Positions 1 through 5,263 of a stretch of 6,475 bases of DNA are shown here, one piece after another; positions within the stretch are counted from its first letter, which is position 1, and the number at the start of each line of letters is the position of its first letter. The stretch covers positions 1 to 6,475 of the forward strand of contig CAZHDI010000135.1 of the NCBI GenBank assembly GCA_964531285.1. The letters are read 5' to 3'. The translations under genes and the position numbers were made by a program. The notes under the pieces were generated by a model. It was not told the origin of the DNA, searched no databases, and worked only from the letters and a program-made list of their open reading frames with translations. This DNA is from CAZHDI01 sp964531285. Its GTDB lineage: Bacteria > Pseudomonadota > Alphaproteobacteria > JAJFIK01.

Positions 1-808
1 GGGTGATTTCTTCCAGGCCGGCCTTGAGCCGCTCCTCGAACTCCCGGCGATATTTCGCGCCCGCGATCAGCGCGCCCATGTGGTGGGCCATCAGGGTCTT
101 GTCTTTGAGCGACTCCGGCACGTCGCCATGCACGATGCGCAGCGCCAAACCTTCCACGATGGCGGTCTTGCCCACGCCCGGCTCACCGATCAGCACCGGA
201 TTGTTCTTGGTCCGGCGCGAGATCACCTGAATGGTCCGGCGGATCTCCTCGTCCCGGCCGATCACCGGGTCGAGCTTGCCGTCCCGGGCCACCTCGGTCA
301 GGTCGCGGGCATATTTCTTGAGCGCGTCATAGCTGTCCTCGGCGCTGGCGCTGTCCGCGGTCCGGCCCTTGCGCAGATCCGCGATCGCGCCGTCCAGGGC
401 CTGGGCCGACACGCCGGCCTCGCTGAGGATCCGCGCGGGCGCGCTGCCCTCCGTCATGGCCAGGGCCTGAAGCAGGCGCTCGGCCGTCACGAAGCTGTCG
501 CCGGATTTCTTGGCCAGGGCCTCGGCCTGTTCGAAGGTCTTGGCGGTCTCGGGCGCGAGATAAAGCTGTCCCGCGCCGCCGCCCTCGACACTCGGCAGTT
601 TGGCAAGCGCCGCCTCGACACCGGCCAGTGCGCGGCGTGCATCGCCGCCCGCCGTCTGGATCAGATTGGCCGCCAGTCCCTGCTCGTCATCGAGCAGAAC
701 CTTGAGCACATGCTCGGGCAGGAACCGCTGGTGACCGCGGCTCAGCGCCATTTGCTGCGCCGACTGCAAAAAACCGCGCGCGCGCTCTGTATAGGTCTCG
801 AAATTCAT
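1..808 (-). CDS. clpB: ATP-dependent chaperone ClpB, N-terminal part (3' end outside window)
   Basis: ClpB is a cytosolic hexameric AAA+ disaggregase that, with DnaK/DnaJ/GrpE, threads aggregated proteins through its pore. I translated this strand by hand; 269 codons are present and the frame stays open to the window edge. Residues 1-150 or so are the Clp_N domain (opening MNFETYTERARGF). NBD1 follows, with a segment reading GKLDPVIGRDEEIRRTIQV, then the Walker A motif GEPGVGKT at residues 208-215 (Lys214), then the pore-loop region AGAKYRGEFEERLK near 249-262. A family member is about 860 residues, so roughly two thirds is missing. The start ATG at 806-808 has a good Shine-Dalgarno (GAGGGA, about 7 nt upstream). 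Oddity: residues 241-244 read AHHM where ClpB proteins usually have a leucine-aspartate before MGAL. Identity is near certain from the motifs. Confidence 0.97.
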   Translation of the reverse strand, partial: MNFETYTERARGFLQSAQQMALSRGHQRFLPEHVLKVLLDDEQGLAANLIQTAGGDARRALAGVEAALAKLPSVEGGGAGQLYLAPETAKTFEQAEALAKKSGDSFVTAERLLQALAMTEGSAPARILSEAGVSAQALDGAIADLRKGRTADSASAEDSYDALKKYARDLTEVARDGKLDPVIGRDEEIRRTIQVISRRTKNNPVLIGEPGVGKTAIVEGLALRIVHGDVPESLKDKTLMAHHMGALIAGAKYRREFEERLKAGLEEIT

Positions 809-909
809 GGTCTGTCCCTCAGGCACAGGCGCCGGGCGGACCCCTTCAGGGCATCGCGCGACGGCGCGGTCTGGTCATTGCCGGCCCAGTCTCGGCACCG
901 GCAGAGAAG

Positions 910-937
910 ATATGGTGTGGCATATTTGCCGCACAAG
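910..937 (-). promoter_or_regulatory. Putative RpoH (sigma-32) heat-shock promoter of clpB
   Basis: Read on the minus strand, CTTGTGC (-35, complement of 931-937) is followed after 13 nt by CACCATAT (-10, complement of 910-917). This fits the sigma-32 pattern CTTGAAA-N13-CCCCATNT with a few mismatches. It points at clpB and leaves a leader of roughly 95 nt before the ATG at 808. clpB is a classic sigma-32 regulon member, which supports the call. An imperfect inverted repeat (TGTGGCA at 916-922, TGCCGCA at 927-933) lies in the spacer. The match is by eye only. Confidence 0.5.
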
Positions 938-1041
938 ACGGCCCCACCCCGATAGCGACCGGTTTGAAGCGCATTTTCATGATCCGGCCGCGCCCGGTGA
1001 GTACCGTTTTCGTTGTCCTTTCGTATCCGGAGCCCCGCGCC

Positions 1042-1827
1042 ATGAGCCTTGCCTCTGCCACCCCGCAAACAGCCCAAGTCAGCGGCCTGTTCCGCTATCC
1101 CATCAAAGGCCTCAGCCCCGAACCCTTGCAGACCGTGACGCTGACGCCGGGCGAGACGGTGCCGGGCGACCGGGTGTGGGCCTTCGAGAACGGCGGCCCG
1201 CGCTTTGACCCGGACGCCCCTGCCTATTTGCCCAAGATCGCGTTCTTGATGCTGATGGGTCAGGAGCGCCTCGCCGCGCTCCATAGCGCTTACGATCCCG
1301 ACACCGGCAGGCTGATCATCCGGCGGGGCGAGGCGGTCGTGTGCGATGCGGTGCTGACCTCGCCCGATGGGCAGGCCGCCGCCGAGCGGTTCTTTCAGGA
1401 TTTCATGGGCGAGGATGCGCGCGGGGCCATCCGCCTCGTCCGGGCACCGGGCCACAGCTTTTCGGATGTGCCCGCCAAATGGATTCACATCGTGAATCTG
1501 GCGAGCGTGGCGGCCTTAAGCGAGGCCCTCGGCGCCGATCTCGATCCGGTCCGCTTCCGCGCAAATATGCATCTGTCGGGCCTTGCGCCCTGGGTCGAAC
1601 AGGCCTGGGTCGGCCGCATACTGACCATCGGTGCGGTCCGCCTGCGCGTGACCCTGGAGACCGAGCGCTGCGCGGCAACCACCGTCAATCCGCAGACGGC
1701 AAGCCGGGATGCCGCGATTCCCGCCGAACTGCTCCGGCGCTATGGCCATCAGAATTTCGGTGTGTATGCGGAGGTAATCGACGGCGGGGATCTCCGCGTC
1801 GGCGATCGCGTTTCGATCGGCGGCTGA
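1042..1827 (+). CDS. MOSC-domain protein (mARC/YcbX-like, N-terminal beta barrel plus MOSC)
   Basis: A 261-residue protein with the two-part layout of mARC/YcbX-type proteins. An N-terminal MOSC beta-barrel begins with VSGLFRYPIKGL (Y19-K22, the typical YPIK signature). A C-terminal MOSC domain carries ERCAATTVNPQT with Cys210, the position that ligates the molybdenum cofactor in mARC proteins, and ends with HQNFGVYAEV and DLRVGDRV. Family members reduce N-hydroxylated compounds or transfer sulfur with Moco; the substrate here cannot be read, and no ferredoxin domain follows, unlike E. coli YcbX. I chose ATG 1042 because GGAG lies 9 nt upstream and the protein then begins close to the domain. 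TTG 964 or ATG 979 would add a 21-26 residue extension without family support. It is divergent from clpB and convergent with the lipoprotein gene, stop codons 3 bp apart. Confidence 0.9.
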   Translation: MSLASATPQTAQVSGLFRYPIKGLSPEPLQTVTLTPGETVPGDRVWAFENGGPRFDPDAPAYLPKIAFLMLMGQERLAALHSAYDPDTGRLIIRRGEAVVCDAVLTSPDGQAAAERFFQDFMGEDARGAIRLVRAPGHSFSDVPAKWIHIVNLASVAALSEALGADLDPVRFRANMHLSGLAPWVEQAWVGRILTIGAVRLRVTLETERCAATTVNPQTASRDAAIPAELLRRYGHQNFGVYAEVIDGGDLRVGDRVSIGG

Positions 1828-1830
1828 CAC

Positions 1831-2643
1831 TCACCGCGCCGGGACCATGCCCGCCTCGCGCAGGCCCGCCTCGAACAGGGATGCTTCATCCTCGCGCCGG
1901 GCCTGAAGCTGGGGCACATGCCCCCATAGCCGCTTCATCGCGCGCAGCTCGTTCGGAATCGCCGAGAAATCGAGCGCCGCCATATGGCGGGTGATCGCCC
2001 GCATCTCCACATAGCGTTGTCCATCCCGGGTAAACCCGCCCTCGCCCCGGTTATAGGCCAGTGCGACGAGGGCCCCGAGACTGCGCGCCGGCAAGCGGTC
2101 CGCATTGGGCAAAGACCGCTTCACCCGCGCCACATAGTCGGGAATCATCGCCTCCTCGAACACCGCCATGGCAGCGGTCCAGGGGATGGCGATGTCCTCG
2201 AGGCCGGCCACAAGCTCTTCGATATGCGCCCGTCCGGACGCGTGCGCGCTGTGCCCGACCACCCGGGCCAGCCGGTCCGTATGCTGGCGCGGCAGATGCG
2301 CGCCCCAATGCCGGCGGAAGGTCGCCTCGGTGACCGATCCCAGATTATAGCCAAAGCCGATCAGCACCCCGCCCGCGCCGCCGCCATAATGGGGACGGCC
2401 GCCGAGCCGGCTTTCATAGAACCGGCGCGAGCCCACCTCATAGGAGATGATCATCGCGACCGTGTCATGGGTCAGATAGGGATTGCGCAGGTAAGACGGA
2501 ATGGCGACCGGCAGATCCGAGCGGACGGGAATGGCCACATCGTAAGGATCCATCGACTGGACGCCGGTCGTGCTGCCGCATCCCGCCAAAAATAAAGCCG
2601 CAAGGCCGAAACCGGCCCCCGCCCAAAACGTCGACGCCCGCAT
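1831..2643 (-). CDS. Lysozyme-like lipoprotein (putative peptidoglycan-acting)
   Basis: A 270-residue protein with a lipoprotein signal: positive n-region (R2), hydrophobic residues 6-21 and lipobox LAGC at 19-22. Cys22 would be acylated; Gly follows, with no inner-membrane-retention Asp, so the outer membrane is likely. The mature part resembles phage-type (GH24/pesticin-like) lysozymes. ISYE with candidate catalytic Glu69 is followed by GGAGGVLIGFGYNLG (88-102), then ALVALAYNRGEGG (191-203), and a C-terminal block with EMRAI, IPNELRAMKRLW, ARREDEASLFEAGL that recurs in this family as I remember it. Remembered relatives have GVTIGIGYDLG, so Leu94 replaces the Thr equivalent to T4 lysozyme Thr26 and Asn100 replaces Asp; activity is therefore uncertain. 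It may act in cell-wall turnover or be a non-catalytic wall binder. No clear Shine-Dalgarno precedes ATG 2643, but the signal peptide fixes the start well. Confidence 0.75.
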   Translation of the reverse strand: MRASTFWAGAGFGLAALFLAGCGSTTGVQSMDPYDVAIPVRSDLPVAIPSYLRNPYLTHDTVAMIISYEVGSRRFYESRLGGRPHYGGGAGGVLIGFGYNLGSVTEATFRRHWGAHLPRQHTDRLARVVGHSAHASGRAHIEELVAGLEDIAIPWTAAMAVFEEAMIPDYVARVKRSLPNADRLPARSLGALVALAYNRGEGGFTRDGQRYVEMRAITRHMAALDFSAIPNELRAMKRLWGHVPQLQARREDEASLFEAGLREAGMVPAR

Positions 2644-2807
2644 ATGATGTCAACCGCTGCACCGGACCCTCAGGCCCAAACCCCTGATCACGCATCAGTG
2701 TCGGTCAGGGCCGGGATAAGCGCAAGCCGGTGAAGGCGGTACATCGTTCGAGCCGTGAGCACCGTCAACCGGTGCACCAGTGCCCCGGAGTGGGACGGCC
2801 CGCCGGA

Positions 2808-3398
2808 TCAGGCGTGCGCTTCGCCGCGGTCGGCATCCTGATCGCCGGATCCAGCATAATCGGATGACTTCGATGCGCGCGTCTCGGCGGTCTCGCCGCC
2901 GTCGCCGCCAGCGCCATTGGCCTCGGCGTCGCCATTGGCGGCATCCTGCGCCGTCACGCGGCGCCGGCCGCGGCCATTGGTGCTGCGCGGGGCCCGGCCG
3001 GACGCCGACCGGGCTGCGCCGTTCTTGCGCGGCTCGCGAGGTTCAGCGGCCTTGGTGGGCGCTTCCTCCGACGGTGCAGATGCATCGCCCGCCTCATCGC
3101 CCGCTGCCTCTTGATCGGCATTGCGGACCGCACCGGTGCCGGCCGGATTGGCCGCCGCCTGAAGCGCGTTGATCACGCGGAGATAATGCTCGGCATGCTG
3201 AAGGTAATTCTCAGCCATGATCCGGTCGCCGGCGGAATTCGCATCGCGCGCCAACGTTTGATATTTCTCGAAGATATGGGACGGCGTACCGCGCAATTTG
3301 ACGTCCGGACCGCTGCTGTCCATCACGCGGTTCATTTGATTGGTGACTTTACGGCCGCCACGGCCGCGAACCCGTTTCGCGTTTTGAGCTTGCCTCAT
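2808..3398 (-). CDS. DUF4167 domain protein (alphaproteobacterial, function unknown)
   Basis: A 196-residue protein. Residues 5-78 are a textbook DUF4167 domain: a basic start (KRVRGRGGRK, 8-17), NRVMDSSGPDVKLRGTPSHI (23-42), then ARDANSAGDRIMAENYLQHA (50-69) and EHYLRVI. Residues 80-196 are a low-complexity tail of Ala, Gly, Glu, Asp and Arg, with basic patches (RKNGAARSASGRAPRSTNGR, GRRR) and an acidic end, probably disordered. The basic, arginine/glycine-rich start and tail would suit nucleic-acid binding, but that is inference; no function is established here. The start ATG 3396-3398 has AGAGGA just upstream (rather short spacing). In many alphaproteobacteria this gene sits between prmC and clpB. 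Here 977 bp separate it from prmC, and two unrelated genes separate it from clpB. Confidence 0.93.
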   Translation of the reverse strand: MRQAQNAKRVRGRGGRKVTNQMNRVMDSSGPDVKLRGTPSHIFEKYQTLARDANSAGDRIMAENYLQHAEHYLRVINALQAAANPAGTGAVRNADQEAAGDEAGDASAPSEEAPTKAAEPREPRKNGAARSASGRAPRSTNGRGRRRVTAQDAANGDAEANGAGGDGGETAETRASKSSDYAGSGDQDADRGEAHA

Positions 3399-3449
3399 CG
3401 GTCCTCTGCTCAGCTTACTGAAGAAGGTGATTTAAGATGTGGTCCCGTC

Positions 3450-3470
3450 CCGGACATCCGTTAAGTCCGG
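3450..3470. repeat. Short inverted repeat upstream of DUF4167 gene
   Basis: CCGGAC (3450-3455) and GTCCGG (3465-3470) are perfect complements around a 9-nt loop. It sits about 50 bp in front of the DUF4167 start codon and would fall in its 5' leader. Six base pairs with this loop is only modestly better than chance. Confidence 0.3.
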
Positions 3471-3487
3471 CCTCCACCGGCGGAAAA

Positions 3488-3529
3488 CGACTCATCGATA
3501 GCGCTTGTTTGCGGTGCACATATCAGTCG
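3488..3529. repeat. Inverted repeat with 4-nt bulge
   Basis: CGACT (3488-3492) plus GATA (3497-3500) pair with the unbroken run TATCAGTCG (3521-3529), giving nine base pairs with a single bulge CATC and a 20-nt loop. All pairs are Watson-Crick, so it would fold from either strand. Function unknown. Confidence 0.35.
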
Positions 3530-3649
3530 CTGTCTTTTCTACCGGGTTCAAACTGCTGGACGGCGTGTCACGGACACCCAACCGTCTTCATGACCTGGCC
3601 CGGATCGCCCAGTCCCCTGACTGAGTGGTCTGATCGACCGGTCGGTTCA

Positions 3650-3733
3650 TACTCTCACCAGCACTTCGATCTTCAGATGACGCGAGACAATCAAATCTCG
3701 CCTTGCCTGACTGAACAATCGCAGTTGAGAGTA
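3650..3733. repeat. Nested four-helix inverted repeat (possible structured RNA)
   Basis: Four colinear helices nest inside each other. TACTCTCA (3650-3657) pairs with TGAGAGTA (3726-3733). CGAT (3667-3670) pairs with ATCG (3718-3721). TTCAG (3672-3676) pairs with CTGAA (3711-3715). GCGAGA (3682-3687) pairs with TCTCGC (3696-3701) around an 8-nt loop. That is 23 Watson-Crick pairs in one long imperfect hairpin of 84 nt. The arrangement looks like a regulatory RNA or leader hairpin, but no known RNA family is recognised and transcription is unproven. Confidence 0.4.
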
Positions 3734-3734
3734 C

Positions 3735-3766
3735 GACGTACCGATCCTCCGGGGTCAGTTCACGTC
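3735..3766 (+). repeat. Two-helix hairpin
   Basis: GACGT (3735-3739) pairs with ACGTC (3762-3766); inside, GATCC (3743-3747) pairs with GGGTC (3752-3756) with one G-U, around the 4-nt loop TCCG. It immediately follows the long nested repeat ending at 3733. The G-U pair makes it slightly better on the plus strand. Confidence 0.28.
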
Positions 3767-3790
3767 ATTGCATTATCCAGAACACTATCC

Positions 3791-3824
3791 AGACATCGCG
3801 GCCTTCGGTTTTGGCCAGGTGTCT
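3791..3824. repeat. Two-helix hairpin
   Basis: AGACA (3791-3795) pairs with TGTCT (3820-3824), and GGCC (3800-3803) pairs with GGCC (3813-3816) around a 9-nt loop. The helices are separated by an internal loop of 4 and 3 nt. Individually weak; noted because it continues a run of such structures. Confidence 0.25.
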
Positions 3825-3842
3825 ATCGATCTGCCCGTCTGT

Positions 3843-3885
3843 TCGATTTCAACGCCGCAGCGTTCAAACTGCGCTGTGAAATCGA
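3843..3885. repeat. 14-bp bulged inverted repeat
   Basis: TCGATTTCA (3843-3851) and CAGCG (3858-3862) together pair with the uninterrupted CGCTGTGAAATCGA (3872-3885), giving 14 Watson-Crick pairs with one 6-nt bulge (3852-3857) and a 9-nt loop. This is the most compact strong hairpin in the interval. No T-run follows closely on either strand, so it does not look like an intrinsic terminator. Confidence 0.45.
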
Positions 3886-3894
3886 TCTGACATG

Positions 3895-3949
3895 TTGCAG
3901 GCGGAATATGCTGGTTATTCCTCCTACCGCCCCTGCCCTCCGGCTGCAA
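3895..3949. repeat. Nested inverted repeat next to a minus-strand T7 run
   Basis: TTGCAG (3895-3900) matches CTGCAA (3944-3949). Inside, AGG-C-GGAATA (3899-3908) pairs with TATTCC-T-CCT (3916-3925), nine pairs with one mismatch around a 7-nt loop; the two helices share two bases and so may be alternatives. On the minus strand a run of seven T (complement of 3952-3958) lies before this repeat, and upstream of it a weak GCGTG/CACG(G)C stem could form. I do not call a terminator. Confidence 0.28.
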
Positions 3950-4218
3950 GCAAAAAAAGCGCGCCGTGAGAAACAGTATGGGGATAACACGCTTGTGACG
4001 CGGATTTATGACGTCTGCGCCGGTTTTCTTTGGTCCGCACGAAACAAGGGTGCATCGCACACTGATCAACACGAAAGCCGGTCACCGGAGCGCGCATAGC
4101 GCCGGAACCGCCGTCTTTCTCAGCACACGGAGTCTTACGCAGGCCACTGATTCGGACAACATCACTGGGCCGTTACAGCCCCCATCCGCATCCGTTCTTA
4201 ACGTTCTTTGAATTGGAG

Positions 4219-4337
4219 AAGATGCCTGCCGGTCCCTCAACTCTTTCAAATTTAGCGGGTCGGGCGGTCCAATCCAACCCCTTTTTACAAGCCTAGCATG
4301 CCCATCGGTTAAGATGCCTTTAAGGCTGTCGGTCCCT
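4219..4337. repeat. Imperfect direct repeat pair, AAGATGCCT...CGGTCCCT
   Basis: Copy one spans 4219-4237: AAGATGCCT, 2 nt, CGGTCCCT. Copy two spans 4311-4337: AAGATGCCT, 10 nt, CGGTCCCT. Both halves are exact in both copies, and the start-to-start distance is 92 bp. A looser echo (AAGATG then GGTCCC) occurs at 3434-3446. Possible binding sites or remnants of a duplication; no function is visible. Confidence 0.4.
4257..4286 (+). terminator. Terminator-like hairpin with T5, plus strand, no assigned transcript
   Basis: GGGTCGG (4257-4263) pairs with CCAACCC (4274-4280) with one mismatch and a 10-nt loop, followed by C and five T (4282-4286). This resembles a weak rho-independent terminator for plus-strand transcription. 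No confident plus-strand gene precedes it; the nearest plus-strand open frame ends at 4099. It may be fortuitous. Confidence 0.3.
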
Positions 4338-4375
4338 GCATTTTGATGACATTCGGGTGACGTATGACCGGCCGA

Positions 4376-5263
4376 TCATTGAGCACGGCGCACCGTCACG
4401 CATCGGTCATGGCCCGCCAGATCGCGGAACCAAGACGGTTCGCCAAGGCCCGCTTCTGCGCCGATCAGCCGGTCCAGCGCGCCGCGTTGATCGAACCCGG
4501 TCTCCAGCGCCGCGAGACCGCCCGGCCGAAGCGCCCGCGCCAGTGCCGGTACAATGACCCGATACGCATCAAGACCGTCCGGACCGCCATCAAGGGCCGA
4601 ATCCGGCTCCCAATCGCACACCGTGCGATCCAACGACGCGATGACTTCACGGCAAATATAGGGCGGGTTCGCGACAATCACATCAAAACGCGCCGCCAGC
4701 GGATCGAACCAGGACCCGCACACGAATCGCGCCCGGTTCTCCAGCCCGTGCGAGCGTGCATTCTGCCGGGCCAGCGCAACCGCCGCCGCCGACCGGTCGA
4801 TACCGGTGCCGATCGCAGTGGGCCATTCGCTCAACAGCGCCAACAGCAGACATCCGGTCCCCGTCCCCAGATCGAGAACATGCAAGGGGCGATCCGGCGG
4901 CCCGGTTTCGGACAGCACCGCTTCGATCACGGTCTCGCTGTCCGCACGCGGAATCAGAGTCGCCGCCGAGACACTCAGGTTCAAACTCCAGAACGCCTGG
5001 CGCCCGGTCAAAAACGCCAGCGGCTCGCCCGCCGCCCGGCGGGCGATGAGCCGATCATAGGCCCCGATCTGATCCGTTGTCAGATGATCCCCGGGACCGC
5101 GCAGGAGATCCTCCCGCGTCCATCCCGTGACATGGGACAGCAATACCTGCGACTCAAGCGCCGCCGTCCGGCACCCCGCGTCCTGGAGACGGCGCCATCC
5201 GGTCCGGCGCACCGCATCGGCGGTGCGCGGCATCGTCTCCCCTGATACGGGCTCGGCACTCAT
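4376..5263 (-). CDS. prmC: Release factor glutamine N5-methyltransferase PrmC
   Basis: PrmC transfers a methyl group from S-adenosylmethionine to the glutamine of the GGQ motif of RF1 and RF2 in the cytosol, which raises termination efficiency. The 295-residue protein has a helical N-terminal release-factor-binding domain (about 12-95), the motif LIPRADSE (103-110; usually LIPRxDTE, so Ser replaces Thr), the SAM-binding motif DLGTGTG (131-137), acidic Asp156 at the next strand end, and the catalytic NPPY (199-202), which coordinates the substrate glutamine. The C-terminal RPGGLAALETGFDQ matches the family's last core motif. Its ATG overlaps the prfA stop as ATGA (4-bp overlap), and only a weak AGG lies upstream, so translation is probably coupled to prfA. 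An internal ATG at residue 11 is a possible alternative start. Confidence 0.96.
   Translation of the reverse strand: MSAEPVSGETMPRTADAVRRTGWRRLQDAGCRTAALESQVLLSHVTGWTREDLLRGPGDHLTTDQIGAYDRLIARRAAGEPLAFLTGRQAFWSLNLSVSAATLIPRADSETVIEAVLSETGPPDRPLHVLDLGTGTGCLLLALLSEWPTAIGTGIDRSAAAVALARQNARSHGLENRARFVCGSWFDPLAARFDVIVANPPYICREVIASLDRTVCDWEPDSALDGGPDGLDAYRVIVPALARALRPGGLAALETGFDQRGALDRLIGAEAGLGEPSWFRDLAGHDRCVTVRRAQ

Larger units (their letters stand above)
3399..4375. other. Long gene-poor interval between DUF4167 gene and prmC
   Basis: No recognisable protein gene, tRNA or rRNA lies in these 977 bp. My hand count gives about 54.5% GC over 3421-4380, against about 63-68% in sampled coding lines. 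The interval holds many inverted repeats (separate entries), perfect palindromes at 3635-3644, 3731-3741 (GTACG-A-CGTAC) and 4078-4088 (CCGGT-C-ACCGG), an imperfect direct repeat, an oligo-T run on the minus strand (3952-3958) and one terminator-like hairpin on the plus strand. A 220-codon plus-strand open frame (3437-4099) has a fair Shine-Dalgarno (AAGG 9 nt upstream), but mixed codon use, about ten cysteines and no recognisable motif, so I do not call it a gene. Promoters for the DUF4167 gene must lie in the 3399 side of this interval unless it is read through from prfA-prmC. Confidence 0.7.

Noticed and set aside
80..955. 291-codon plus-strand open frame
   Set aside because: It is antisense to clpB, whose translation matches ClpB residue by residue; high GC creates long shadow frames.
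964..1041. N-terminal extension of the MOSC protein from TTG 964 or ATG 979
   Set aside because: Extension residues are not family-like, and ATG 1042 has a well-placed GGAG.
2759..2775. GCACCG/CGGTGC hairpin after the DUF4167 stop
   Set aside because: Six-bp stem with no T-run downstream on the minus strand, so not a convincing terminator.
3461..3476. AAGTCCGGCCTCC resembling the RNase P RNA core
   Set aside because: The GAGGAAAGTCCGGGC consensus is only partly matched and the other conserved blocks of that RNA are absent.
3543..3560. GGGTTCAAAC resembling a tRNA T-loop
   Set aside because: The flanking bases do not pair into a T-arm and no acceptor or anticodon arms are found.
3785..4072. 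95-codon minus-strand open frame in the interval
   Set aside because: No recognisable motif, no good ribosome site noticed, and codon use unlike the neighbours.
4364..5245. 293-codon plus-strand open frame
   Set aside because: Antisense shadow of prmC; arginine-rich composition and no motif.
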